This document shows, one piece after another, positions 40,414 through 50,022 of a DNA stretch of 64,000 nucleotides (position 1 is its first letter; every line of letters begins with the position of its first letter). The notes beneath the pieces are model-generated. The model worked only from the letters and a program-made list of their open reading frames with translations, did not search any database and was not told the origin of the DNA. Location of the stretch: NCBI GenBank assembly GCA_016722465.1, contig JADKJC010000013.1, positions 62,001 through 126,000 on the forward strand, written 5' to 3'. Made by a program: the position numbers and the translations under genes. Source of the stretch: Chitinophagaceae bacterium (GTDB taxonomy: Bacteria > Bacteroidota > Bacteroidia > Chitinophagales > Chitinophagaceae).

Positions 40414-41703
40414 ATGTATAAAAAGAACGAAGCATTAGCAGACACTGCAAAGCCCCCCTTTAGGGGCGGGGGGGCGCTTGATTTTAATGGTGCTGCGTTG
40501 CGGCTTAAAAAAGTGGTGACCAAAACACCACTCCAGTTAAACCGTAACCTTTCCAAAAAATACCAGTGCAATGTGTATTTGAAAAGAGAGGATATGCAGG
40601 TAGTTCGCAGTTATAAATTGAGAGGCGCTTACAACATGATGAGCAGCCTTCCTGCAGAACAATTGCAGAAAGGAGTTGTATGCGCCAGTGCCGGTAACCA
40701 TGCCCAGGGTTTTGCTTACAGCTGTAAGAAACTAAAAGCAAAAGGAGTTGTGTTTATGCCGGTGATCACGCCCAATCAAAAGATCGTACAAACAAAAATG
40801 TTTGGTGAAGGATGGATAGAAGTGAAATTGACCGGGGATACTTTTGATGATTGTGCGGTGGCAGCAAAAAAATATACGGAAGAAAATGCGATGACCTTTA
40901 TTCCTCCCTTTGACGACTTCAGGATCATCGAAGGGCAGGCAACAGTTGGCATAGAAATTCTGGATGAACAACCTTTGGTTGATTATTTGTTTATCCCGGT
41001 GGGTGGCGGTGGATTAAGTGCAGGCGTAGGCTCTTATTTTAAAACCTTTTCGCCCAATACCAAAATTATTGGCGTTGAACCTGAAGGAGCGCCCAGTATG
41101 AAGCAGGCGCTGGAACAGGGGCATCCCGTAACATTAGATAATATTGAAAGATTTGTAGATGGCGCAGCAGTAAAGAGAGTGGGAGATATCACATTTTCAA
41201 TTTGTAAAGAAGTGCTGGATGACATGTGCCTGGTGCCGGAAGGAAAAGTTTGCAGCACCATTTTGAAACTGTACAACGAAGATGCTATCGTTGCTGAACC
41301 TGCCGGGGCATTGTCAATTGCAGTGCTGGATGATTTTACAGAAGAGATCAAAGGTAAAAATGTGGTGTGCATAATCGGCGGTGGTAACAATGATATCGAC
41401 CGCATGCAGGAAATAAAGGAACGCAGCCTGCAGTACGAAGGGTTGAAGCACTATTTCCTGATCCGTTTTGCACAACGCCCGGGTGCTTTAAAAGAATTTG
41501 TAAACCACGTGCTGGGTGAGCATGATGATATCACTAGGTTTGAATACATGCAGAAGCACAATAAGGAAACAGGCCCTGCACTGGTAGGTGTTGAATTACA
41601 AAGCAGGAGTGATTACGAGTTGCTGCTGAATAACATGAAGCAGTACAATATCAATTACACAGAATTAAATAAGAACGATACGTTATTTGGTTATTTGGTG
41701 TAG
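40414..41703 (+). CDS. ilvA: Threonine dehydratase (in-frame repeat near the N-terminus)
   Basis: 429 residues. PLP enzyme giving 2-oxobutyrate for isoleucine. PLP Lys68 lies in SYKLRGAYN; CASAGNHAQGFAY and the Gly-rich VGGGGLSAGVGSY bind the cofactor. A single C-terminal ACT-like domain (YFLIRFAQRPGALKEFVNHV) is the likely isoleucine sensor. Residues of about 9-22 (ADTAKPPFRGGGA) are encoded by a C/G-run repeat inserted in frame before the normal beginning LDFNGAALRLKKVV. Last gene of the ilv set. Confidence 0.95.
   Translation: MYKKNEALADTAKPPFRGGGALDFNGAALRLKKVVTKTPLQLNRNLSKKYQCNVYLKREDMQVVRSYKLRGAYNMMSSLPAEQLQKGVVCASAGNHAQGFAYSCKKLKAKGVVFMPVITPNQKIVQTKMFGEGWIEVKLTGDTFDDCAVAAKKYTEENAMTFIPPFDDFRIIEGQATVGIEILDEQPLVDYLFIPVGGGGLSAGVGSYFKTFSPNTKIIGVEPEGAPSMKQALEQGHPVTLDNIERFVDGAAVKRVGDITFSICKEVLDDMCLVPEGKVCSTILKLYNEDAIVAEPAGALSIAVLDDFTEEIKGKNVVCIIGGGNNDIDRMQEIKERSLQYEGLKHYFLIRFAQRPGALKEFVNHVLGEHDDITRFEYMQKHNKETGPALVGVELQSRSDYELLLNNMKQYNINYTELNKNDTLFGYLV
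40451..40480. repeat. C/G-run palindromic repeat inside ilvA
   Basis: GCCCCCC-TTTA-GGGGCGGGGGGGC, translated as KPPFRGGGA. It is sharply GC-rich in an AT-rich gene and keeps the frame. Its build resembles the elements in leuD and at 26395. Confidence 0.6.
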
Positions 41704-41706
41704 CGA

Positions 41707-41744
41707 CCTCCCCATCACGATAGCCATCGGAACCAAAGGAGGGG
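41707..41744. repeat. CCTCC...GGAGG stem-loop after ilvA
   Basis: CCTCC (41707-41711) pairs with GGAGG (41738-41742) and encloses CGAT (41718-41721) / ATCG (41726-41729). It begins 3 bases after the ilvA stop codon. No T-run, so probably a repeat, though it could protect the mRNA end. Confidence 0.5.
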
Positions 41745-41865
41745 CTTAAAAAGAACTCATGAGTTTGAAATGTTTTTGAGTAACAGAGAATGGGAGTTAT
41801 TGTTGAATGAAGAAAGAATGTTGATGTGGAAGATAAAATGACCGGGTATATTATAAAGAACCGCA

Positions 41866-41905
41866 CCTTCTCTTTTGGAGAAGGAGATGGAGGATGAGGC
41901 CGGTT
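41866..41905. repeat. CCTTCTC hairpin repeat upstream of gltB
   Basis: CCTTCTC (41866-41872), loop TTTTG, GAGAAGG (41878-41884), then AGATGGAGGATGAGG. Same hairpin plus purine-rich tail as 26395-26426. An in-frame ATG inside it at 41875 makes gltB look 30 codons longer, but that extension is repeat-derived. Confidence 0.6.
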
Positions 41906-41964
41906 ACAGCGGTTGCTTGCTTTTATTATTGCCAAACTATTTCTTAAAAAAGAAAATGATCACA

Positions 41965-44900
41965 ATGGAGAAACAGTACACTTTAAGTAACAACGGTGGC
42001 GGGCTTTACGATCCTTCCTTTGAACACGATGCCTGTGGTATTGGTTTTGTTGCCAATATCAAGGGCAATAAATCTCACCAGCATATTTCTGATGCGTTGA
42101 CCATACTGGAGAATATGGAGCACCGTGGTGCCTGTGGTTGTGAAGTGAATACAGGAGATGGTGCCGGTATCTTTATCCAGATTCCACATGAGTTTTTCTT
42201 TGATGAATGCGTAAAGCTCGGCATACACCTGCCTTCTTATGGTAAATACGGGGTGGGCGTTATTTTCTTTCCAAAAGAAATAAAACTCAGGGAAGAGTGC
42301 CGGGATATTTTTAACAGGGCAGCAGAAAAATTAGGGCTTGAAATTCTTACCTACAGGAGTGTGCCTGTAAACACTGCAGATATAGGCCCAACAGCTTTAT
42401 CTGTTGAGCCGGTGATGGAACATGTATTTATTGCCTGTCCCGATCATATCAATAATCTCATGGATTTTGAACGTAAATTATTTGTGCTTCGTAACTATGC
42501 AAGCCATACCATCAATAATACAGTGCGAAAAGATGCAATTGGTTTTTACATTGCATCACTTTCCTTCAAAACGATTGTTTACAAGGGTCAGTTGACCAGT
42601 ACACAGGTTCGTAATTATTTCCCTGATCTCAGCAACAAGAGATTGGTAAGTGCTTTTGGGTTAGTGCATTCCAGGTTTGCCACCAATACGTTCCCTTCCT
42701 GGAAACTGGCACAACCATTCCGCTACATTGCACATAACGGAGAGATTAACACATTGCAGGGCAACCTCAACTGGCTTAAAGCAAGCGAAGGGGGATTTGT
42801 TTCTCCATATTTTACCAAGGAAGAAATGGATATGTTGCTGCCGGTTGTTACCAGTATGCAATCAGATTCTGCCTGCCTGGATAACATGATCGAGTTACTA
42901 ACGTTAACGGGGAGGTCGTTGCCGCATGTAATGATGATGCTGATTCCGGAAGCATGGGATGGCAATGATAAAATGGACCCGGTTAAAAAGGCATTTTATG
43001 AATATCATGCTTCCATGATGGAACCCTGGGATGGTCCTGCTTCCATTTCTTTTACGGATGGTAAAATAATCGGCGCTACATTGGATAGAAATGGGCTTCG
43101 TCCTTCAAGATATTGCGTAACGCATGATGACAGGGTAATCATGGCATCAGAAACAGGGGTGCTTCCTGTTGATCCTTCGCTGGTAAAAGAATTCGGACGG
43201 TTACAGCCTGGTAAAATGTTTGTGGTGGATATGGAACAGGGCGCTATCATCAGCGATGCAGAATTGAAAAATAAAATCTGTTCTCAAAAACCTTATAGTG
43301 AATGGCTGAACAAATACAAAATAAGACTGGAAGAATTACCTGAGCCAAGGGTAATGTTTACTCATTTAGAAAGTGACCAGATCTTTAAATATCAAAAAGC
43401 ATTTGGATACAGTACGGAAGACCTCGATACCATCATTGCGCCAATGGCATTGGATGGAAAAGAGCCCATTGGTTCAATGGGTACGGATGTGCCGTTGGCT
43501 GTATTGAGCGATCAGCCGCAGCATCTAAGTTCTTATTTCAAACAGTTGTTTGCACAGGTTACCAATCCGCCAATCGATCCCATTCGTGAGCGCCTGGTGA
43601 TGTCGCTGGCAACATTTGTTGGTAACAATGGCAACTTATTGGTGGAAGATCCGTTGAGTTGTCATACGGTTGCATTGAAACACCCGGTACTTAGTAATCA
43701 TGAACTGGAAAAGATAAGAAGTATTGATACAGGCATTTTCCAGGCCAAAACATTGCAGATGTATTTCAGGGCAGATGGCAAGCCTGGATCTTTGCAGAAA
43801 GGGCTGGACAGGTTATGCCGCTATGCAGTGGATGCAGTGGAAGATGGATTTGAAGTGATCATATTAACTGACAGGGCAATCGACAGTGATCATGCTCCCA
43901 TCCCCTCATTGCTTGCTCTGGCTGCAGTGCATCACCATCTTATCCGGAAGGGAATAAGAGGTTGTGTGGGATTGGTGGTAGAAGCAGGAGATGTTTGGGA
44001 AGTGCATCATTTTGCATGTTTGATCGGTTTTGGCGCTACTGCCATTAATCCATACCTGGCTTTGTCAAGCATTCGTGATATGAAGATTTCAGGAAAAGTA
44101 GAAACGGAACTGGATGCCGAGCAGCTGAAAAAGAACTACATCAAAGCTGTAAACGATGGATTACTGAAAGTGTTTTCTAAAATGGGTATCTCTACCTTAC
44201 AGTCTTACCAGGGTGCACAGATATTTGAGATCGTTGGTTTGAACAGAGCAGTGGTGGATAAATGTTTTACCGGTGCCATTTCAAGAATAGAAGGGTTAGG
44301 ACTGGATGACATTGCAAAGGAAAGCCTGGCCAAGCACCAGTTTGCTTTCAGCCGTAAAGAAATTCCGGTTGATCGTTTACCCGTTGGCGGTATTTATCAA
44401 TGGAAACGGAAAGGAGAGGCACACCTGTTCAATCCGCAAACGATACACCTGTTGCAGTATTCAACCAAACTGAATGATTACGCAACATTTAAAAAGTATT
44501 CTAAACTGGTAAATGACCAGGGCGAAAAAGCCTGTACATTAAGAAGCTTGTTCCAGTTCAATTATCATCGTCCACCTGTTTCAATTGATGAAGTGGAGCA
44601 GGCAGAATCAATTTTAAAACGCTTTGCTACCGGCGCCATGAGTTTTGGTTCCATCTCCCATGAAGCACACAGCACACTGGCCATTGCCATGAACCGCATT
44701 GGTGGCAAAAGCAATACCGGCGAAGGTGGGGAAGATGAAATGCGCTATGAAGTATTGCCGAATGGTGATTCCATGCGGAGTGCGATTAAACAGGTAGCAT
44801 CCGCAAGATTTGGCGTTACCAGCAATTATTTAACACAGGCAGATGAGTTACAAATAAAAATGGCGCAGGGTGCCAAGCCCGGCGAAGGTGGACAACTGCC

Positions 44901-46497
44901 CGGGCATAAAGTGGATGAATGGATCGGTAAAGTCCGTCATGCTACGCCGGGTGTAGGGCTGATCTCACCACCACCACACCACGATATTTATTCTATTGAA
45001 GATCTGGCGCAATTAATATTTGATCTGAAGAACGCCAACAGGGCTGCAAGAATTAATGTAAAGCTGGTATCAAAAGCCGGCGTAGGTACTATTGCAGCTG
45101 GTGTTGCCAAAGCAAAAGCTGACGTGATTCTCATCGCAGGTTACGATGGTGGCACCGGTGCTTCGCCGATCAGTTCAATCAAGCATGCCGGTCTGCCATG
45201 GGAATTAGGTTTGGCAGAAGCGCACCAGACATTGGTAAAAAATAAGTTGCGCAATCGTGTGGTGTTGCAAACAGACGGGCAATTAAAAACAGGTAAGGAT
45301 ATTGCCATCGCTGCTTTACTGGGTGCAGAAGAGTGGGGCGTTGCTACTGCTGCATTGGTAACAGAAGGTTGTATCATGATGCGTAAATGTCATTTGAATA
45401 CCTGTCCTGTTGGTGTTGCTACGCAGGATGAAACATTGAGAAAACGTTTTACCGGCAATCCCGACCATGTAGTGAACCTCTTTAAATTCCTCACAGAGGA
45501 ACTTCGTGAAATAATGGCCCAGCTTGGGTTTAAAACTGTGAATGAAATGATTGGGCAGGCAGATTGCCTGGAAACAAGAGCAGATATCACACACTGGAAA
45601 CACAGTAAGATCGATCTTTCTCCTGTGTTGCACAAGGAATTTGCGTCCATCCATACAGGTATATACCACCAGCAAAACCAGGATCATGAACTGGACAAAG
45701 TGCTGGACTGGAAATTACTGGAAGCTGCAAAACCTGCGCTGGAAAGAAAGGAAAAAGTAACAGCAGATTTTGAGATAAAAAGTATTGACCGCACTACCGG
45801 AACGATACTGTCAAACGAAATTTCAAAATTGTATCAATCAGAAGGATTGCCCAATGATACTATTCATTTCAAATTCACGGGTACTGCAGGCCAGAGTTTT
45901 GGGGCCTTCAATACAAAGGGGGTAACACTTGAGTTGGAAGGCAACGCCAATGATTATTTTGGTAAGGGTTTAAGTGGCGCAAGGCTGGTGGTATACCCAT
46001 CTTCAAGAGCCACATTTATTCCTGAGGAGAATATCATTATTGGCAATGTTGCCTTTTATGGTGCTACGTCCGGGGAGTCCTATATCCGTGGTAAAGCCGG
46101 TGAAAGGTTTGCAGTACGTAACTCGGGTGCTACCGCAGTTGTAGAAGGAGTTGGTGATCATGGTTGCGAATACATGACAGGAGGAAGAGTGGTAATACTG
46201 GGTGATGCAGGTCAGAATTTTGCAGCAGGTATGAGTGGTGGTATCGCTTACATCTATAACATCAAAGGCGATTTTGCATCACAGTGCAATACAGAAATGG
46301 TCGATCTGGATCCTGTTGGCGATGATGACAGGAATGAGCTGTACCAGCTGATCAGCAATCATTACAATTATACAAAAAGCACTGTGGCAAAATTTGTACT
46401 GGATGATTTTGACAACCAGTTGCAGCATTTTGTAAAAGTATTTCCAAAGGATTTTAAGAAAGCATTGGCCGGCAGGAAACTAAAACAGGAAGCATAA
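41965..46497 (+). CDS. gltB: Glutamate synthase large subunit
   Basis: About 1510 residues from ATG 41965 (MEKQYTLSNNGGGLY; ATG 41956 adds three residues). It uses glutamine and 2-oxoglutarate to make two glutamates. The N-terminal amidotransferase domain begins after propeptide removal at Cys24 in EHDACGIGFVANIKG. A central domain follows, then the FMN synthase domain with GEGGEDEMRYE and GGTGASPISSIKHAG. The 3Fe-4S Cys are in CIMMRKCHLNTCPVGVATQ. The C-terminal GXGXG domain is GATSGESYIRGKAGERFAVR. Forms an enzyme with the GltD encoded next, 137 bases on. The glutamate feeds IlvE. Confidence 0.97.
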   Translation: MEKQYTLSNNGGGLYDPSFEHDACGIGFVANIKGNKSHQHISDALTILENMEHRGACGCEVNTGDGAGIFIQIPHEFFFDECVKLGIHLPSYGKYGVGVIFFPKEIKLREECRDIFNRAAEKLGLEILTYRSVPVNTADIGPTALSVEPVMEHVFIACPDHINNLMDFERKLFVLRNYASHTINNTVRKDAIGFYIASLSFKTIVYKGQLTSTQVRNYFPDLSNKRLVSAFGLVHSRFATNTFPSWKLAQPFRYIAHNGEINTLQGNLNWLKASEGGFVSPYFTKEEMDMLLPVVTSMQSDSACLDNMIELLTLTGRSLPHVMMMLIPEAWDGNDKMDPVKKAFYEYHASMMEPWDGPASISFTDGKIIGATLDRNGLRPSRYCVTHDDRVIMASETGVLPVDPSLVKEFGRLQPGKMFVVDMEQGAIISDAELKNKICSQKPYSEWLNKYKIRLEELPEPRVMFTHLESDQIFKYQKAFGYSTEDLDTIIAPMALDGKEPIGSMGTDVPLAVLSDQPQHLSSYFKQLFAQVTNPPIDPIRERLVMSLATFVGNNGNLLVEDPLSCHTVALKHPVLSNHELEKIRSIDTGIFQAKTLQMYFRADGKPGSLQKGLDRLCRYAVDAVEDGFEVIILTDRAIDSDHAPIPSLLALAAVHHHLIRKGIRGCVGLVVEAGDVWEVHHFACLIGFGATAINPYLALSSIRDMKISGKVETELDAEQLKKNYIKAVNDGLLKVFSKMGISTLQSYQGAQIFEIVGLNRAVVDKCFTGAISRIEGLGLDDIAKESLAKHQFAFSRKEIPVDRLPVGGIYQWKRKGEAHLFNPQTIHLLQYSTKLNDYATFKKYSKLVNDQGEKACTLRSLFQFNYHRPPVSIDEVEQAESILKRFATGAMSFGSISHEAHSTLAIAMNRIGGKSNTGEGGEDEMRYEVLPNGDSMRSAIKQVASARFGVTSNYLTQADELQIKMAQGAKPGEGGQLPGHKVDEWIGKVRHATPGVGLISPPPHHDIYSIEDLAQLIFDLKNANRAARINVKLVSKAGVGTIAAGVAKAKADVILIAGYDGGTGASPISSIKHAGLPWELGLAEAHQTLVKNKLRNRVVLQTDGQLKTGKDIAIAALLGAEEWGVATAALVTEGCIMMRKCHLNTCPVGVATQDETLRKRFTGNPDHVVNLFKFLTEELREIMAQLGFKTVNEMIGQADCLETRADITHWKHSKIDLSPVLHKEFASIHTGIYHQQNQDHELDKVLDWKLLEAAKPALERKEKVTADFEIKSIDRTTGTILSNEISKLYQSEGLPNDTIHFKFTGTAGQSFGAFNTKGVTLELEGNANDYFGKGLSGARLVVYPSSRATFIPEENIIIGNVAFYGATSGESYIRGKAGERFAVRNSGATAVVEGVGDHGCEYMTGGRVVILGDAGQNFAAGMSGGIAYIYNIKGDFASQCNTEMVDLDPVGDDDRNELYQLISNHYNYTKSTVAKFVLDDFDNQLQHFVKVFPKDFKKALAGRKLKQEA

Positions 46498-46634
46498 TCC
46501 AGTCTGATCTTTCCGGTCTGACTGGATCACTAGCATTACTGAATTTGAACGGAGCGTCGCCACTGAAACCTGATCAGGGAGATTCCGTTTGTTTCAAAAT
46601 AAAAAATACTTGTATAAATAATAATAATTAAGTT

Positions 46635-48107
46635 ATGGGTAAACCAACCGGCTTTTTAGAATTTACTAGAGAACTTCCTTCAAAGCGCCCTTCGCAGGAA
46701 CGAGTAAACGATTACAAAGAATTTGTTGAAAGGTATCCAGACGAAAAATTAAACCAACAGTCAGCCAGGTGCATGGATTGTGGCATTCCTTTTTGCCACA
46801 ATGGTTGTCCTTTGGGTAATGTGATACCGGAGTTCAATGATGCAGTCTATCGCAAAAGCTGGAAGGAAGCCTACGAGATTCTTTCTTCCACCAATAATTT
46901 CCCGGAGTTCACGGGGCGTATTTGCCCTGCCCCCTGCGAAACCGCCTGTGTGCTTGGTATCAATCAACCGGCTATTGCCATCGAAGAAATAGAAAGGCAT
47001 ATTATTGAAATTGCTTTTGACAAAGGTTTTGTTAAACCCAATAAAAATATTAGTCGCACCGGCAAAAAAGTGGCTGTAGTTGGTAGTGGGCCTGCTGGCC
47101 TGGCTGCGGCGGCACAGCTTAACTTGGCAGGGCATTCTGTAACCGTTTTTGAAAGGGATGATAAACCGGGAGGTTTGTTGCGGTATGGAATTCCGGATTT
47201 TAAATTGGAGAAATGGGTAGTTGAAAGAAGGGTGAACCTGATTGAAGAAGAAGGGGTGGTTTTTAAGTGTAATGCTAATGTGGGTGTCGATGTCAGCATC
47301 AGTGACCTGTTGAGGGAATACAATGCGATTGTACTGGCCGGAGGTTCTACTATGCCCCGAAACTTGAATATCCCGGGTAGGGAATTAAAAGGTGTTTATT
47401 TTGCCATGGAGTTTTTAAAGCAGCAGAACAAAAGGGTTTCCAATATTGTATTTGAGCAGGATGATATTGTCGCTACCAATAAAAATGTTGTGGTCATTGG
47501 CGGTGGGGATACAGGAAGTGATTGTGTTGGTACCAGTAACCGACACAAAGCTTCATCCGTTGCCCAATTTGAACTGTTGCCCAAACCTCCCCAGCAACGT
47601 AACAATGCAATGCCATGGCCAACCTATCCCATGCTGCTGAAAACAACCAGTTCACATGAGGAAGGTTGCGAAAGGCATTGGGCAGTATCCACAAAAGCTT
47701 TTGTAGGAGATGAACAGGGGAATCTGAAAGCGATTCGCCTGATGGACCTGGAATGGAAGATAGTAGATGACCGTCCGGCTCAATTTGTAGAAGTGCCGGG
47801 CAGTGAAAGAGAAATACCCTGTGAGTTAGCTTTACTTGCCATGGGATTCCTGCATCCGCAGCATGATGGGCTTATTAATGAACTGGAACTGGAACTGGAT
47901 GACCGGGGAAATGTCAGGGCCAATGAAAAGCAATACCAAACCAATATATCCAAAATCTTTGCAGCAGGCGATGTCCGCCGTGGGCAATCGCTGGTAGTTT
48001 GGGCAATTAAAGAGGGCAGGGATTGTGCTCAAAAAGTGGATGAATTTTTGGTTGGCCACTCACTTTTAGAAACTGCTGATGGCAATTCAATAGCCCGATA
48101 CCTCTGA
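46635..48107 (+). CDS. gltD: Glutamate synthase small subunit (NADPH, 4Fe-4S)
   Basis: 490 residues. Passes electrons from NADPH through FAD and iron-sulfur clusters to GltB. N-terminal Cys clusters are CMDCGIPFCHNGCPLGN and CPAPCETACVLGI. The FAD motif is VVGSGPAGLAAAAQLN at about residue 150, and the NADPH motif is VVVIGGGDTGSDCVGTS at about 290. FAAGDVRRGQSLVVWAI closes the FAD site. A strong terminator follows at 48202. Confidence 0.97.
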   Translation: MGKPTGFLEFTRELPSKRPSQERVNDYKEFVERYPDEKLNQQSARCMDCGIPFCHNGCPLGNVIPEFNDAVYRKSWKEAYEILSSTNNFPEFTGRICPAPCETACVLGINQPAIAIEEIERHIIEIAFDKGFVKPNKNISRTGKKVAVVGSGPAGLAAAAQLNLAGHSVTVFERDDKPGGLLRYGIPDFKLEKWVVERRVNLIEEEGVVFKCNANVGVDVSISDLLREYNAIVLAGGSTMPRNLNIPGRELKGVYFAMEFLKQQNKRVSNIVFEQDDIVATNKNVVVIGGGDTGSDCVGTSNRHKASSVAQFELLPKPPQQRNNAMPWPTYPMLLKTTSSHEEGCERHWAVSTKAFVGDEQGNLKAIRLMDLEWKIVDDRPAQFVEVPGSEREIPCELALLAMGFLHPQHDGLINELELELDDRGNVRANEKQYQTNISKIFAAGDVRRGQSLVVWAIKEGRDCAQKVDEFLVGHSLLETADGNSIARYL

Positions 48108-48201
48108 TAATTTTCATTTTAAAGAATGGGAGTTGAATCATGTTAGTGAATGTTATCCACTTGTTTTATTGCTTTTTTTCTAATGTTTTTGAATATTTAT
48201 T

Positions 48202-48231
48202 AAAAGCTGCAAGCCAACTTGCAGCTTTTTT
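48202..48231 (+). terminator. Rho-independent terminator after gltBD
   Basis: AAAAGCTGCAAG-CCAA-CTTGCAGCTTTT, a 12-bp perfect stem with a 4-base loop and T-run, 94 bases after the gltD stop. It separates gltBD from amt. Confidence 0.9.
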
Positions 48232-48376
48232 AGTATATACTTATAAACATTATTATTAAAAATATATTATTTATTTTGAGGTAAATGACCAAAATAGGTG
48301 TAATTTAGCCAAATGAACATAAAGTAAGTATATTTATAATGTGTTTCTGAATTTTGTTAAACTAAAACCAGAAAGT

Positions 48377-49783
48377 ATGAGTAAAGAGACAAAAACAAAA
48401 CTAAAGTCGGTTCTTCCATTTCTTTTGCTTGTTGTTATTGCTGTATCGGCAATCTTTGCAGTACCAGAAGCTGCATTTGATCCCGCCTCTGTTATTGACC
48501 CTGTAACTAAAGTGCCCAAGTACACCTACAATAGTGGCGATATTTCCTGGATGCTTGTATCTACAGCTTTTGTGTTTTTGATGACACCGGCACTTGCATT
48601 CTTTTACGGTGGTATGGTGGGTCGTAAAAACGTTCTTTCAACCATGATTAAAAGTACAGTGGCTGCAGGTATTGTTTCTGTACTTTGGATTGCCGTGCAA
48701 TTCAGTCTTTGTTTCGGGCAGGATTGGGGCGGACTTGGTTTTATAGGTAACCCTAAAACATTCTTTATGTTTAAAGGGGTAATGAGTGGAGAACCATGGT
48801 CTCTGGCTGCAACCATACCATTACCATTGTTTTCTTTCTTTCAATTGATGTTTGCTATTATCACACCTGGTCTTGTAGTGGGTGCGGTAGCGGAGCGTAT
48901 CCGTTTTAGCTCATACTCTTTGTTCATTGTATTGTTTGCAGTACTGGTGTATGCACCATTGGCGCATATGGCATGGCATCCTGAAGGATTGATGTTTAAA
49001 TGGGGTGTGCTTGACTTTGCAGGTGGTACTGTTGTGCATATTTCTGCTGGCTGTGCAGCGCTTGCCGGTGCGCTGGTATTGAAACCACGTAAAACCAGTT
49101 TGGCTGTTTCGGGGCCTGCTAACATTCCTTATGTTTTGATTGGTACTGGTTTATTATGGTTTGGCTGGTTTGGATTCAATGCAGGTAGTGCAGTGGGATC
49201 AGGCTCCCTGGCGGTATATGCTTTTGCCACTACCAATACTGCTGCTGCTGCTGCAGGTTTATCATGGATGTTCTTTGATGTAATCAGGGGCAAAAAACCA
49301 TCTGTACTTGGTTTCTGCATCGGGGCAGTTGTTGGACTGGTTGCCATTACACCAGCTGCCGGTTTTGTGGGTGTTCCACAAAGCCTGTTCATAGGTACGC
49401 TTGCCGCCATGGTTTCTAATATAGTTGCAGAATTTCTGAAACACAAAACAGGTTATGACGACCCTTTGGATGTTTTTGCATGTCACGGTGTCGGCGGTAT
49501 GATGGGTATGGTATTGACTGGTGTTTTTGGAAGCAAAACAGTTAATTCCCTTGTGCTGGATGGCCAGTTCCTGATCCAGCTAAAAGGTATGGCCTTAGCA
49601 GTAAGCTACAGCTTCGTTGTATCATTCCTCATTTTCAAGTTCATCAATTTTATCTTACCAATGCGTGTGACTGCAGAAGAAGAGGAAGAAGGTCTCGACG
49701 CTTCACAGCATAATGAAAATTATGTACAGGGTACATTATTGGTCAAGAATGGTGTGGGGTTGGAAGAAAAACCAGCTTACTAA
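48377..49783 (+). CDS. amt: Ammonium transporter (Amt family)
   Basis: 468 residues from ATG 48377 (MSKETKTKLKSVLPF); a start 12 codons earlier is possible but unconserved. An N-terminal signal-like segment, then eleven membrane helices. The family signature is DFAGGTVVHISAGCAALAGALVL. TPALAFFYGGMVGRKNVLS is at about residue 75, and the pore His is in ACHGVGGMMG. It brings ammonium to the glutamine synthetase/GOGAT route whose GltBD is encoded just upstream. No glnK follows, unlike many amt loci; a porin does. Confidence 0.96.
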   Translation: MSKETKTKLKSVLPFLLLVVIAVSAIFAVPEAAFDPASVIDPVTKVPKYTYNSGDISWMLVSTAFVFLMTPALAFFYGGMVGRKNVLSTMIKSTVAAGIVSVLWIAVQFSLCFGQDWGGLGFIGNPKTFFMFKGVMSGEPWSLAATIPLPLFSFFQLMFAIITPGLVVGAVAERIRFSSYSLFIVLFAVLVYAPLAHMAWHPEGLMFKWGVLDFAGGTVVHISAGCAALAGALVLKPRKTSLAVSGPANIPYVLIGTGLLWFGWFGFNAGSAVGSGSLAVYAFATTNTAAAAAGLSWMFFDVIRGKKPSVLGFCIGAVVGLVAITPAAGFVGVPQSLFIGTLAAMVSNIVAEFLKHKTGYDDPLDVFACHGVGGMMGMVLTGVFGSKTVNSLVLDGQFLIQLKGMALAVSYSFVVSFLIFKFINFILPMRVTAEEEEEGLDASQHNENYVQGTLLVKNGVGLEEKPAY

Positions 49784-49815
49784 AAGATACATTCACTCCA
49801 TAAAGGTCTATTTCG

Positions 49816-49868
49816 TTACATCAGGGTTAATAATTTGTCAATCTTCTTTTTGCCCTGATGTAATTTTT
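49816..49868 (+). terminator. Terminator after amt
   Basis: TTACATCAGGG (49816-49826) and CCCTGATGTAA (49853-49863) form an 11-bp perfect stem with a 26-base loop, followed by TTTTTCT. The loop is long but the stem and T-run fit an intrinsic terminator 33 bases after the stop. Confidence 0.7.
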
Positions 49869-50022
49869 CTCAATGTTGCTGCTTTAGCCTGTATAAAATC
49901 CTGCTGAATGCGGTACAAGAATATTTGTCTTTTCCAGATTAAAAACGTTGCTGCCATTAAAATTACAACACAATGCATACTTGTGTTCTCTAACCAAATT
50001 TTTTAAATTAAATTTTAATTAA

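Noticed and set aside
41770..41841. 23-codon frame (MFLSNREWELLL...) between ilvA and gltB
   Set aside because: Too short, no family resemblance and no promoter; may be a relic but cannot be supported.
41875..41964. 30-codon N-terminal extension of GltB
   Set aside because: It is encoded by a hairpin repeat and its spacer; known GltB proteins start shortly before the processed Cys.
49713..49907. Small ORF overlapping the end of amt
   Set aside because: Lies mostly within amt in another frame and spans the terminator; a shadow.
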